64,000 nt of DNA from Heliocidaris erythrogramma (lineage: Eukaryota; Echinodermata; Echinoidea; Camarodonta; Echinometridae): NCBI GenBank assembly GCA_025617745.1, contig CM046854.1:61895606-61959605 (forward strand), in the 5' to 3' direction. This document shows positions 44,801 through 52,075 of the stretch, piece after piece; within the stretch, counting starts at the first letter, position 1; each line of letters begins with the position of its first letter. Made by a program: the position numbers and the translations under genes. The notes beneath the pieces were generated by a model that did no database searches, was not told the origin of the DNA, and worked only from the letters and a program-made list of their open reading frames with translations.

Positions 44801-47720
44801 ATTGTAAACAATGTATACATATTTTCTTTGTATTCAAGAAGTAAATTGTTAATGTCTGACAATTTGTTTATATTTTTTTGCTGTTAACATATATTATTAT
44901 ATATTTATATTATGTATCATGCTATTGAACACAGAAATAAAATCAATCAAACAAACAAAAAAACAACAAAATAAATCAAATCCAGTGTCTCTATTTCAAA
45001 TTACACAAAAACAGAAATTATGTACAGATAATTCCAAATTTTATTTCTCTTTCATTTTTGAAGGTGCTAGGCCTTATCCTAATATGGCCTTTGACATCGT
45101 TCAGAAGGAGGTCACTAATGGATACAAGATGCCACGCCCTCGCCATTGTGGACAAGAACTGTAATAATTTTCCTCTATTTTTATCGCAGGTCTATTATTA
45201 TGTGGATATTCTTTTTTTTTGCCTAATTTACAAATCATACATAAATCATTATAGAAATAGATTATTCAGTCTACTTTCATGCAAATCCATTCGTTTGATT
45301 TTAACAATAAGGATTCTTATCAGAAAAGAACATATTCTATCTTCTTTCCTTGAATTTTTGAAGAAATTCCCGTCCTTAAAGCATTATATCGTTGCTTCAA
45401 ATTGAGTTTGCTAGTACATGATGTATAGACCTAATGTTGCGACACTTTCTCTAAGCCCAAGGTTTAAAGCTCGAACTTGCGGCAGTTTTTTTCCTATATG
45501 TATATTCACTGGAGAGAATGGACGAATAGATGAATAAACCTGGTTGATCATTATTATTCATCAAAGCAATAATGTCAGGATTTCGTAATATACAGCATTG
45601 TTATCTGTCCATTTATATTCTATAACTGGATAATTGGAGGAAAACTTTACCCCTTTTGGTTCATTTAATTAGCAAAGAGTCAGTGGAAATCGTAATTACG
45701 AGAGGAAGACATTCAGGATGTTAGATGGAAATCTGATCTTTTTTAACGATACAATTGCCTAAAATTTTGTAAATGTATGTGTGCGTGTCTGAAAGTTTTG
45801 GTGCGCATGTGAATCCTCCTACAAAAGGTGCCTAAAAACAACATGGCAAACTTGTAAATGAGTGGAAAGTGGGGTGAAAAAGTAAGTACCTGCACGCTAA
45901 GGCACTCACTTATCTGTGTATTACAAGATACAGAACCACACCTAATATTTAACAAAAGTGGGATACATTCAATGCGTACTTTATAGTATTATTCAAGAGA
46001 GAACAAAAATTCAAGCCTATGATACATAGTCTGAAAATGACAGAATAACAATATGCAAAACCGAAAAAACCCATACCAAAACCAAATAAAACAATCATCA
46101 CTTAAAACCACCCTTTTTCTATTTCGTATTTCCTATAGTAAGATTTTGAAATATCTTCCTTGATTTGTATATACATAAATATCAAGGGCCTATATTGTTA
46201 TGCAATTTTAATTCCGAGACATTTCAACAACTGTCTTGTATAGGTACACAATCATGAGTCTTTGTTGGGAGAAAGAAGCTGGGAATCGATGCAGCTTTGA
46301 TCAGATCCTGAAGAGTCTGGAAAGGATTCTAGAAAAGACTCACGTAAGATTGATCCCTAATTTACTATTTTACTAATAGTAATACTAATAATAGTTTACT
46401 ATTAGAGGTATTGGTTTCATACATGGTGCCAGTCATATTTTTTTCATAATCATATTTTTAAGATGATTCATGACAATCCATAAATCAATATGAATCTTTC
46501 CAGTTCTATGTAAACGGCTTCCCTATAAGTCAATAAAAATTAACTGTGACGAACTATCCCCAACTCAGACACCATTGACGACAAACTATGACAAACACCA
46601 TGAAGAGATACCTTGCAGCAATGCAGGTTCAGTCTGCAATTTAATGTAAACAAGAAAAAACACATTTTAGTCAAGCATGTCTCAACTGTTTACATCCATT
46701 AACAAATTAAAATACTTCCTTTCAAATGTGATTAACACCTTTGCTAAATATCATATCATAACCTGACTTAGATTCACTGTCTATGTAAATTCTTTCATTA
46801 CTTTGTTTATATCAACATAATTTGTTATATCTCTGCACTGTGATACTTTAGAGGGTCATTTCAAGCTTGAAATACCTAAATAACCTTCTTACTCATTCCT
46901 TATCTTTGGTGTCATATGAGCTAAATAAAACATAAATACACCCCAAAGTTCTGCATACATGTGATATATCATGTACAATATATAGCCTTTTCATATTAAC
47001 ATTCAAGCAAACTGAGATTTGTCATAATAATCCATCCGCATGGCATGGCACACAACGAAGCTTGAACGTAAACGCCCTCATACCCTATTAATTATTCATG
47101 TAATTTACATAGCACACGTGTAGTCCCTCACGTACACTTTCACTATCACCGTATTCAAGATATACATGTAGTAATTTGGCACCACAAATTATAGCACTTA
47201 AAAATCACAATATATAACGAAAATGGATTATATAGAACGATTGATTCTTAAACTTCAATATTACACATTCATTTACTTACATCATTGGGCTTGTATCGAA
47301 ATTTACACAAAAATCAATAGCATCGTTGCAGGAACGAAAACTTCCCAACACAGGAAAAATAGCAGCACGCCTTGACAGCGCCCTCACTTGGCAAACTATT
47401 TTTTTTTACTGTAAACCCTCGCTTATGACGTCAGACTCAAGAGTTCACACCCGACAATTAACTATTTCTCAAAAATATATTTTTTAAATATATGAAATGG
47501 ATAAAAATCATCTTTTCCTTACATTATTCGAACATCATTGAACAATTTTCTAAGACAAAATTTAACGTCTTTGGTGTCTTGCTGAAAATGCAACTTAGTA
47601 AACTGGTAGTTATTGTAAACATATGGTGTATGTTTGTAATATGTTTATTATTTTTCACAGAACTACTTATCTCTCAATGACTTGGACGAAGGTTTGTACG
47701 CGTCTACACTGGACATGTAA
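20006..47720 (+). CDS. Ig-domain receptor tyrosine pseudokinase (gene model, 5-prime incomplete)
   Basis: Split gene joined from exons listed separately. Phases agree at every junction from 20006 to the stop at 47718-47720, counting only the better-supported exons. Predicted order: Ig-like domain, Ig-like domain, Thr/Pro stalk, one transmembrane helix, juxtamembrane region, tyrosine-kinase-like domain, 19-residue tail. It should be a type I plasma-membrane receptor. The kinase fold resembles the VEGFR/FGFR group by features such as [11 protein letters not shown] and [17 protein letters not shown]. Four hallmark catalytic positions are changed: VAIR, alpha-C Ser, HGT and DYG. I therefore predict no phosphotransfer, with signalling by scaffolding or by pairing with an active kinase. 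The signal peptide and any more N-terminal domains were not found in 1-20005. Introns contain many transposons and a tRNA cluster. Orthology is not assigned. Confidence 0.85.
20530..21107. mobile_element. TTAA-flanked foldback MITE 1 (intronic)
   Basis: Ends AGGGAAATCCAACCTT and AAGGTTGGATTGCCCT are bounded by TTAA at 20526-20529 and 21108-21111. The interior is also inverted, with CAACTCTCCCAT matching ATGGGAGAGTTG. The TTAA duplication is the hallmark of piggyBac-type transposition. It lies in the intron between the two Ig exons. Confidence 0.8.
21411..22011. mobile_element. TTAA-flanked foldback MITE 2 (intronic)
   Basis: Ends AGGGGTACTCCGGCC and CTGGAGTACTCCT are bounded by TTAA at 21407-21410 and 22012-22015. 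Long inverted arms include GAGCTGATGATGTCA and its complement. It lies 300 bp from MITE 1 in the same intron and has a different sequence. It is likely also mobilised by a piggyBac-type transposase. Confidence 0.8.
22240..22512 (+). CDS. Receptor exon: Ig-like domain 2
   Basis: Acceptor CTTTTAACCCAG, donor GTAAGT, phase 1-1 (273 nt, 91 codons). The peptide runs from APDTG to ARYGPE, with Cys in RVLCDIAD and in [12 protein letters not shown]. The latter strongly resembles the F-strand C-x-A-x-N-x-x-G pattern of Ig domains. The usual C-strand Trp is replaced (NYYIYSD). An N-glycosylation site (NTT) follows. The donor lies well before the stop of the open frame. Confidence 0.85.
22513..25400. 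other. Intron with simple repeats
   Basis: Mostly featureless intron sequence. It includes a (GT)n run at about 23811-23842 and a weak candidate mini-exon at 24812-24838. The frame at 24562-24798 has no Ig pattern. Confidence 0.5.
24812..24838 (+). CDS. Candidate receptor mini-exon (27 nt, weak donor)
   Basis: After acceptor TATCTTTTCAG, 27 nt encode SIPDEETS in phase 1-1, the same length and phase as the two mini-exons downstream. The donor would be GTTCAT, a poor match, so this may be a decayed or optional stalk exon, or chance. Confidence 0.3.
25260..25555 (+). repeat. Duplicated intron-exon-intron unit, copy 1
   Basis: About 300 bp around mini-exon 25401-25427 align throughout with 30300-30590. 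Shared strings include TTGTGCATGTG, TGCTCTCTTCCCATT, GGTATGTCCATCTTTT and TTTCAGTTTCTGCCAAATTATAC. Intron and exon were duplicated together. Confidence 0.8.
25401..25427 (+). CDS. Receptor stalk mini-exon 1 (27 nt)
   Basis: Acceptor CCATTCCATAAACAG, donor GTATGT, phase 1-1. It encodes PITPPPTK flanked by split Gly codons. The Pro/Thr content fits an O-glycosylated stalk between the Ig domains and the membrane. Because it is phase-neutral it can be skipped or repeated without changing the frame. Confidence 0.7.
25670..25866 (+). pseudogene. Penelope-like element remnant (GIY-YIG endonuclease C-terminus)
   Basis: The frame ending at stop 25864-25866 encodes [19 protein letters not shown]. This matches the family pattern R-E-x-x-W-I-x-K-L-x-T-L-x-x-x-G-L-N at the end of the GIY-YIG endonuclease of Penelope-like retroelements, as known from memory. 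No upstream reverse transcriptase is seen, so it is a short truncated remnant in the intron. Mobile-element origin is likely; the exact class is less sure. Confidence 0.5.
26035..28790. mobile_element. 2.76-kb terminal-inverted-repeat element
   Basis: The left end TGCTTTTCACACTTACATTTC, then TTAACCCCGG, is mirrored at the right end (CCGGGGTTAAGCGAAATTTTGCAAGTGTGAAAAGCA). Both ends are bounded by TA (26033-26034, 28791-28792). A second inverted pair, around AACTCCTAAAGACGTAGAAGGCTC, links 26105-26135 and 28470-28500. No transposase frame is visible inside. The interior carries G19 (26409-26427), G21 (26945-26965) and a T22 run at 27610-27631. It is a long non-autonomous DNA element lying in a receptor intron. 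Confidence 0.7.
29069..29178. mobile_element. Small 110-bp inverted-repeat element
   Basis: CTTATACTCCAATCACACC at the left is mirrored by GGTGTGATTGGGATATTAG at the right. The inner arms CCGACC / GGTCGG also pair. There is no coding capacity. Confidence 0.55.
29982..30296. mobile_element. 315-bp foldback element
   Basis: Arms of about 80 bp (29982-30061 and 30217-30296) are near-perfect inverted copies starting CGAAAAAGAGACATGATAAC. The 155-bp centre is unrelated and GC-richer, with TTCGGAACGT-poor, CCGCC-containing sequence. It lies 5-prime to the second stalk mini-exon. Confidence 0.75.
30300..30590 (+). repeat. Duplicated intron-exon-intron unit, copy 2
   Basis: Partner of 25260-25555, with roughly 80% identity by eye, including intronic sequence on both sides of the mini-exon. 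Confidence 0.8.
30424..30450 (+). CDS. Receptor stalk mini-exon 2 (27 nt)
   Basis: Acceptor TTTTCAAACAG, donor GTATGT, phase 1-1. It encodes TTNLPPTT between split Gly codons. It is the duplicate of the exon at 25401 with changed sequence but unchanged length, phase and Pro/Thr character, which supports selection on the stalk rather than chance. Confidence 0.7.
30840..31985. repeat. Minisatellite of GGTCTAATNNCCATTT-type units, interrupted
   Basis: Degenerate units of about 22-25 bp containing TTGGTCTAAT or TCGTCCAATAA run from 30840 to 31076 and resume from 31747 to 31985. The gap is an inserted foldback element (31081-31742). Confidence 0.8.
31081..31742. mobile_element. 660-bp foldback MITE in minisatellite
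   Basis: Ends GTGACCCTCCACCACAAAAC and its exact complement (GTTTTGTGGTGGAGGGTCAC) are flanked by AAAT at 31077-31080 and 31743-31746. The arms continue with GACCAATAAGTCG. This end sequence is one I associate from memory with common echinoderm repeats. No frame of note. Confidence 0.8.
32330..32480. repeat. Single monomer of the X-box repeat family
   Basis: TAGCTAGGACCCT at 32387 is followed by ATCAGAATCTGCC and AGGGCCGTTACCG, matching the monomers at 4746-4830. The palindrome is truncated here. A C-rich run precedes it. Confidence 0.65.
32706..32750 (+). CDS. Receptor stalk exon 3 (45 nt)
   Basis: Acceptor TATGTGTTCAAACAG, donor GTGAGG, phase 1-1. It encodes [14 protein letters not shown], again Thr/Pro-rich. 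It extends the extracellular stalk towards the membrane. Confidence 0.7.
32751..35952. other. Intron, largely featureless
   Basis: AT-rich intron with no recognised element. It contains a possible optional exon at 34307-34353 (Thr-rich, running into a stop) and short C and T runs. Confidence 0.5.
34307..34353 (+). CDS. Possible optional terminal exon (Thr-rich, in-frame stop)
   Basis: After acceptor TTTGCTTTCTACAG the phase-1 frame reads [14 protein letters not shown] and then TGA. Splicing to it would give a receptor without a transmembrane segment. The reading may be a chance effect of an ACA-rich simple repeat; no poly(A) signal was confirmed. Confidence 0.25.
35953..36084 (+). CDS. Receptor exon: transmembrane segment
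   Basis: Acceptor CTTGCTATTCAG, donor GTGACT, phase 1-1 (132 nt, 44 codons). The peptide has a short extracellular piece with two Cys (VQCTCLSS), then a hydrophobic stretch of about 25 residues starting [16 protein letters not shown] and ending FIVW, then a basic stop-transfer WRRHETK. This orientation is correct for a type I receptor with the kinase-like domain inside the cell. Confidence 0.9.
37542..37572 (+). CDS. Receptor exon: juxtamembrane 1
   Basis: Acceptor TATTTGCTTTTGCAG, donor GTTAGT, 31 nt, entering in phase 1 and leaving in phase 2. It encodes FEESQKTVS. The phase fits both neighbours, which is the main support. Confidence 0.7.
38387..38457 (+). CDS. Receptor exon: juxtamembrane 2
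   Basis: Acceptor ATTTTTTTCACAG, donor GTAAGA, 71 nt. It encodes [20 protein letters not shown] and a few more residues. The Tyr in MAYEMV is a plausible phosphorylation or SH2-docking site if a partner kinase acts on this receptor. Confidence 0.75.
39377..39556 (+). CDS. Receptor exon: kinase N-lobe, Gly loop and beta3
   Basis: Acceptor TCATTCCACAG, donor GTGAGT, phase 1-1 (180 nt). The peptide includes [15 protein letters not shown], an intact G-x-G-x-F-G-x-V nucleotide loop, and VDVAIRQIP, where the beta3 Lys that contacts ATP phosphates is Arg. Everything else in the lobe looks like a receptor tyrosine kinase. Confidence 0.9.
39992..40096 (+). CDS. Receptor exon: alpha-C helix and beta4
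   Basis: Acceptor TATCTCCTCTTAG, donor GTAAGA, phase 1-1 (105 nt). It encodes [20 protein letters not shown] and then LGYCQQ. Aligned to the usual F-L-x-E-A-x-x-M pattern, the alpha-C Glu is Ser. The N-V-V-K-x-L-G-x-C motif of tyrosine kinases is kept. Confidence 0.85.
40398..40579 (+). CDS. Receptor exon: hinge, kinase insert, alpha-E
   Basis: Acceptor CCATTGATGCAG, donor GTATGA, entering in phase 1 and leaving in phase 0 (182 nt). It encodes the hinge [15 protein letters not shown], a short insert with Pro/Gly/Asn residues, and [16 protein letters not shown], which closely matches alpha-E in VEGFR/FGFR-type receptors. The next exon in frame is 2.75 kb away, beyond the tRNA array. Confidence 0.9.
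40807..40877 (-). tRNA. tRNA-Arg (UCU), copy 1
   Basis: 71 nt, no intron. The acceptor GTCTCCG pairs fully with CGGAGAC; the anticodon stem is TTGGC/GCCAA with loop GTTCTAA (anticodon TCT); the T arm is CCGGGTTCGATTCCCGG. Boxes A (TGGTCTAGTGGTTAA) and B (GGGTTCGATTCC) are intact. A T6 terminator follows 1-2 nt downstream. The CCA end is not encoded, as expected in eukaryotes. It is antisense to the host receptor gene. Confidence 0.9.
41212..41282 (-). tRNA. tRNA-Arg (UCU), copy 2
   Basis: Identical to copy 1 in sequence, structure and T6 terminator, 405 bp further along. Confidence 0.9.
41617..41687 (-). tRNA. tRNA-Arg (UCU), copy 3
   Basis: Identical to copies 1 and 2, again at 405-bp spacing. 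The unit is cut short at about 41783 by the turn into the inverted unit. Confidence 0.9.
41978..42048 (+). tRNA. tRNA-Arg (UCU), copy 4, inverted
   Basis: The same 71-nt gene on the + strand, facing away from copies 1-3 in the sense of reversed orientation. It has all stems intact. It is followed by a T6 terminator at 42050-42055. Confidence 0.9.
42050..42055 (+). terminator. Pol III T6 terminator of tRNA copy 4
   Basis: TTTTTT begins two bases after the tRNA 3-prime end. The same run, in complement, lies just before 40807, 41212 and 41617 for the minus-strand copies. Confidence 0.8.
42226..42485. mobile_element. 226-bp insertion with 17-bp target duplication
   Basis: AAATTATGTATAACAAT is present at 42226-42242 and again at 42469-42485, bracketing 226 bp that begin GCGCCCTCCCGGC. 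The insert holds an internal repeat (AGTGCTCAAACTGC with GCAGCGAGC, twice). It has no A tail and no inverted ends. Long direct repeats of this type are typical of target-primed retroposition (LINE-mobilised RNA). The source RNA is not recognised. Confidence 0.7.
42928..43003. repeat. Inverted repeat, 26-bp arms
   Basis: GTCGGCCTTATGCCAAAAGG at the left pairs with CCTTTTGGCATAAGGACGAC at the right, separated by about 25 bp. Confidence 0.6.
43330..43434 (+). CDS. Receptor exon: catalytic loop and DFG region (both degraded)
   Basis: Acceptor CATAATTTTATAG, donor GTAAGT, phase 0-0 (105 nt, 35 codons). It encodes [15 protein letters not shown] and [10 protein letters not shown]. The catalytic loop of an active tyrosine kinase reads H-R-D-L-A-A-R-N; here Arg and the catalytic Asp are Gly and Thr, and the second Arg is His, while Asn is kept. 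DFG is DYG, so the metal-binding Asp remains. I chose the donor at 43435 over a GT two bases earlier because it is the better match and keeps the frame. Confidence 0.9.
44157..44262 (+). CDS. Receptor exon: P+1 loop and alpha-F
   Basis: Acceptor TTTTTATATAG, donor GTATGA, entering in phase 0 and leaving in phase 1 (106 nt). It encodes [12 protein letters not shown] and [17 protein letters not shown]. The tyrosine-kinase P+1 motif (usually L-P-V-R-W-M-A-P-E) and the alpha-F Asp-Val-Trp are kept, so the C-lobe fold is expected to be intact. The frame at 44132-44317 with an ATG is a shadow. Confidence 0.9.
44495..44702. mobile_element. 208-bp foldback MITE
   Basis: Ends GACCTGAATTCACAAAGGAG and CTTCCTTTGTAAATTTGGGCC are inverted copies. 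Inner palindromes GGTTTAAACC and CGCGGTTTAAAC repeat the same core. No target duplication was established. Confidence 0.65.
44830..44990 (+). mobile_element. Possible LINE-like 3-prime end
   Basis: AT-rich sequence running into AAATAAAATCAATCAAACAAAC. This resembles the poly(A)-signal plus short tandem tail of CR1/L2-type retrotransposons. No coding remnant is seen. Confidence 0.35.
45064..45160 (+). CDS. Receptor exon: kinase C-lobe, alpha-G
   Basis: Acceptor TTTCATTTTTGAAG, donor GTAATA, entering in phase 1 and leaving in phase 2 (97 nt). It encodes [20 protein letters not shown] and [11 protein letters not shown], matching the P-Y-P-x(n)-G-Y-R-M-x-x-P-x-x-C pattern of receptor tyrosine kinases. 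The in-frame stop just beyond is in the intron. Confidence 0.9.
45161..46243. other. Intron, nothing recognised
   Basis: AT-rich intron with chance frames only. Confidence 0.5.
46244..46343 (+). CDS. Receptor exon: kinase C-lobe end
   Basis: Acceptor CAACTGTCTTGTATAG, donor GTAAGA, entering in phase 2 and leaving in phase 0 (100 nt). It encodes [20 protein letters not shown] and then [11 protein letters not shown]. This is the L-C-W-x-x-x-x-x-x-R-x-x-F motif that closes a tyrosine kinase domain (usual R-P is R-C here). Confidence 0.9.
46344..47660. other. Last intron, nothing recognised
   Basis: AT-rich, no element or RNA gene supported. Confidence 0.5.
47661..47720 (+). CDS. Receptor last coding exon
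   Basis: Acceptor TTATTTTTCACAG, phase 0. It encodes [19 protein letters not shown] and a TAA stop at 47718-47720. Two Tyr (NYLSL, LYAST) could be phosphorylation or docking sites. The acidic short tail is typical of receptor kinases. Confidence 0.85.
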   Translation, partial: NYLSLNDLDEGLYASTLDM

Positions 47721-48714
47721 AAATAATCAGAGGGTCCGGAACTTCGTAAAAGAAAGATGAATTCCATCTAAACCGTGAAATATCTGGTTTGATGTGAGGA
47801 GTGTTCGAATTTATATCTTGTACCATTATGATATGAATGTATCTAATGTTATCAACTCTCTCATGAATTATGGTAGGAGGACATATTGGCGAAATTACTT
47901 TTTTTATAGATTGAAAAGTGGCCTTAACTGAAGTTAAGACAAGCTTATATGTCGTAGAGTATTCTACCAATATTATTTTCGATTTGCCATGAATATAGTT
48001 ATCTTCAGCGAAAAAATTTAAAAGTTAATAGAAGAAACTATGGGGGAGGACAACTAATAATGCTACAATATATACCACATCTTATTATTTTCTTTGATAT
48101 ATTATTCATGATCGCTCTGTTGGAAAATATTTCAAGTACGAAATAAATTGAAAACTGTACATTTACACTTAATATAACAATTATGTTTTGTAAATTGCAG
48201 TTACAATTTGATATCGTTTTCATTCATATTCTTCTTTTCTTTTGATGTAAAATGGAATTTTCATTTATTTTTAACAAATACGTCCTGTGGCCAATAATGT
48301 ATTTTATAGTGTATAAAATTATAAGTAACCTTTTTTAACCATAATGTAACTTCCTTTTCCCGATTAAAAGTATATTCTAGATGTGAAATATCTGGCATAT
48401 CAATTATGTTTTTATATAAAATTTCAGTTTATCATTAAAACGGTCACCCATAAAAATAGGTAAAATGAATCCCCCCCCCCCCCAATTTTCATTATCCCAT
48501 TGTGACTTAACTGAGTGCAGTGCATATCACTAATGCACGAGCTACAAAACATGAATGATTTACTTTATAGAACGGGTTTACAATATGAATGTAAAGTAAA
48601 AAAAATGGTCATAAACCCGATCGAAACGCCAAGAATGGCAGAGTCATGGATTCCGCCATTTATTTTCCTTGATGTACATACTACGTTTTGCATAACATGT
48701 CCATGCTTACATTA

Positions 48715-48748
<34 letters not shown>

Positions 48749-48804
48749 CTCATTATCATTGCAAATCATGTATTGATGTATTCTCATTTATATGGTTTAA
48801 TAAA
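47721..48804 (+). other. Putative 3-prime UTR of the receptor gene
   Basis: AT-rich sequence following the stop. Candidate poly(A) signals are AATAAA near 48142 and at 48799-48804. A C run lies near 48471-48483, and (CT)n followed by (TA)n at about 48716-48750. The true end cannot be set without transcript data. Confidence 0.45.
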
Positions 48805-50080
48805 ACTTTACAATTCAGAGCTTTAAAATAGTTTTCCCTTTTTAAAAATACAACTTTCTGGCAATAGGCATTTTGTTATATCGTTATATATAAGTTGCTT
48901 TGTGCCCCCTGTAACTAACTAAATGAATAAGTAGCTAAAGATAATGAGAGGCAATAATAGCGAAAAGAAGTCGGAATGATTCGTATCATAAGCCTCCAAC
49001 GTACCCAGGACTTGGTTTGGGCGGTCGGATCCAGGGCAGTGTGATCGAATGAGGCTTTGGTACTTATCAGAATTGACAGAAAAAATTCCACTTGTCGATG
49101 CATATCTTTGATCTTTTATTCACCTTGGATATATTCGATTTAAGACCTATAATCATCCAAAAGTGGTGTACAAAGGCCTATTCATGTTCAGCACGGAATT
49201 TATTATGTCTTTATTTACATGTACATCAACATAATTTGACTATTACCTCATGTTTTACAGCAACAGATAAATATTTCGGAAGACACTAAAGTCTTTGTTC
49301 ATTACCAGAAATATAGGCTTAAATTCTGTTCAACGCCCAGTAATAGTTAAAGTGTAAATCTATGCTATCATGTTCCTCCTCCCTAACATTTCATTGTTGT
49401 GAACATGAACTGATATTGCAGAATGGGATCTATTAACCAGTACTAAAAATAACAATATGAAATAAAAATTCTCAATGCACTGTAGGCCTAACACTGAATT
49501 TATTTCGTTATCATTTTTATTACTGTATAACGACTGACCAGCAGCACTAGCTGAAAGGGTAGTTTACAAGTAACATAACATTTACAAAGGTGCTCTTGCA
49601 TTAAAACTGAGACATGTATAATGGGAAAAGAGAAACGTAATACATGAGAAACAGTATAAACATAATGACAAATACAAAGTACTGTTTGAAGTTTGAAGTT
49701 TGAAGTTTGAAGTTTATTTGTCACACATTCCACATTTACATCAAAACAATTTTTCAGAAGTTATTTTACAAGCATAACTGTCAATTTCAAAAGAACTCAG
49801 ATCAAGTATAATGTACAGTAAATAGGTAAAAAGTTTGAGAAATATATAAACGACTGGCAAAAGAGGAAATATGTAAAATGTGGGGAGCCTAAATAAAAAG
49901 CATTGCTTGTAAATGATTAGGCTCCCGTATAAAGTAATTCTGATTTGAATGCAATGATAAGGGGGGACGGACTAGAAATATCAGATTTATAAAACGTACA
50001 CGGAGAGCAAAGCTCAGAATATGGAGTAAAGAAACAAAAATAAGATGAAGAAAAGAAAAAGAGAAAATGAAGAAAAGCAA
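48805..50080. other. Intergenic stretch with LINE-like 3-prime end
   Basis: No gene is seen. At 49681-49760 a GTTTGAA tandem run abuts TTTATTTGTCACACATTCC. On the minus strand this reads AAATAAAC followed by (TTCAAAC)n, the form of a CR1/L2-type LINE 3-prime end. Confidence 0.45.
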
Positions 50081-50880
50081 AAGAAGAAGGAGAAGAAAAA
50101 ATTTGTAAATACATGACAGTGTTACACAAGATATGAATATTCATACATACATGTACTTACTTAAGAGGTAACACCTTAGCTTCCTTTTAAAAGAATTGTT
50201 GGAGGGGCTATCAACTAGTTCGTTATTCAGGCTGTTCCAGAATTTGGGTCCAGTAAAGGTGATTGTTTTGTTTGCGAAATAATATGTATAACATATTACA
50301 TCATGTTATTTCAAAGAGGCAAGGATGGGAGAAACGAGGCTTAAGAGGAAGATAAGTGAGGAGAGGTAGAGAGAGAGAGAGAGAGAGATGGAGATAGACG
50401 GAAGGGGGGGGGGGTGGTTAGGGTATAGGCTGAAAGATTGAATGCAACACTATTTAAAACTACAGAAAAGTTAGGCATGGTAGGATAAATAAGGCAAGGG
50501 AAAGAAAGTAGAAAATGTGGATATTCGAAGTGGTAGATACAAAGGTAAAGAGAACGATAGATGAGGAGAAGGAGAAAGAAGAAAGTGTGCAAAAAGTGAA
50601 ATTTTATATGCAAATTTAATATGTACAAAATGATAGAAGAAAGCATCATAGATAATAGAATGGGCAAAAGTATTGCCCAATGTTATAACACAAATCTTTT
50701 GTGTATAATGAAGCATTAAGAGAAGGAGAAATAATAAAATAGAGAAGGCGTGTATAAGAAGAGGGATAAGGGGAAGCAATAAGGAGATACAGAAAAGGGA
50801 AGAGAGGAGTAGTTTATTAAAAAGATACGTCAAGACAATAAAGGACGAAAACAAGAGGGAGAGAGGGGGATAGACAACGC
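50030..50880 (+). repeat. Purine-rich low-complexity region
   Basis: The + strand is strongly A/G-biased (AGAAAAGAAAAAGAG and similar, (GA)n at 50370-50388, a G run at 50405-50414). The minus-strand frames of 108 and 127 codons, rich in Leu/Ser/Phe, are by-products of this bias. Confidence 0.6.
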
Positions 50881-51740
50881 ATCCAAACGTTTCATTTACA
50901 ACAAGAAATCAAGGTAAGTATGTTCTGTAAAGTAGTTGCATTAATTTTCTAGCTAGTAATAAGTTGCGATGGAAGGGCGGGGGAGGGGGGGGGTGGTCTA
51001 GATAATGTTTTTTTCAAGATTCTCTCAAAAAGAGCAGTACTATATTTTACGATATCTGTCGGTCTTACATTATATTGTACGAAATCCTGACTTTTTTAAA
51101 AATAGAGTTTTGTTCATCGGGTCAAGGGGTGGGGGAGTTTAGGGAGGTGTAGGGCACTTGCCCTCTTTGCTACGCGACTCCATATCATCATTAATCCTGA
51201 CATGCACTGCTTTACTTGGGCATTGTGTGGTCGATATCCACATGACATTGTAAGGAACTTAAAAGTAACTGCATAAAGCAAGTTCATATAGAAACCATAT
51301 ACCAAAAATGTTTTATTTTTAAATACAGTAGTAGGCCTACTGCAAAATCAAAACGGAAAAGGAGCTGGTGGACCGATTTCAGTTGTGGCATGTCATCATC
51401 GCTTCTCTCCATGGTTATCGATTTTCGACGCTGATGACTCTTTGCAGTCGCAGCTTTAAAGTCTGAAAATGCGCCTACATTTTTTGAGTGTTCGGATCTT
51501 TTCATAATAAATTTCTCATTTTCTAAGCAGTGAACGTTAAATTAAATGAGGTACAGAGTTCGTTTCGGTTATGAATATGATAAAATTTATGCAATGTAAC
51601 AGTGTTCCGGACCATTCACAAAGTAACAAAGTGAATATTCAGAGAGGTTAAAAGACAACTATATCGAGAACTCCGTAAAATGAGTAAAGGTGGATCCGTT
51701 AAGAGTCTATCTATAATATACATTTACATCAACGCCCTCA
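50881..51740. other. Intergenic stretch, nothing recognised
   Basis: No gene, repeat or RNA is supported beyond a short G run near 50980. Confidence 0.5.
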
Positions 51741-51748
51741 TGCAGCCG

Positions 51749-52075
51749 TATAGGTGAGATTGGAAGCAAATCATTCCCTTCACCGTGTTCATTTGAGACG
51801 GCGCCGATTGATTGACTGTGCCAATTTTATGTGACATGACGAGAGACGGCGCCGATTTTATATGAGACTACGCCGATTGTATGTAAGATGGGACCAATTT
51901 TAATGTGAGATTGGGCCAATCATTATGGAAAATGTCGCCTTTTTCCCCTTTTTTGTTGATCAGATGGCACTGATTTTCATGGCAGATTACGCCCATATTA
52001 ATGGTGCCGATTCTATGTCAGATGGCGCCAATCTTAAGTGAGATGGCGCCGATTTGAATTAAGCAGCCATGCGGC
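51749..52075. repeat. Degenerate minisatellite of GAGATGGCGCCGATTTTATGT units
   Basis: About twelve units of 22-28 bp, many with the palindrome GGCGCC and the string GCCGATTTTA or GCCAATTTTA. It is more GC-rich than its surroundings and ends before a G run at 52091-52104. Confidence 0.75.

Noticed and set aside
50341..50854. Minus-strand Leu/Ser/Phe-rich frames of 108 and 127 codons, possible membrane protein
   Set aside because: Apparent hydrophobicity comes from the pyrimidine-rich strand of a purine/pyrimidine tract; there is no other support.
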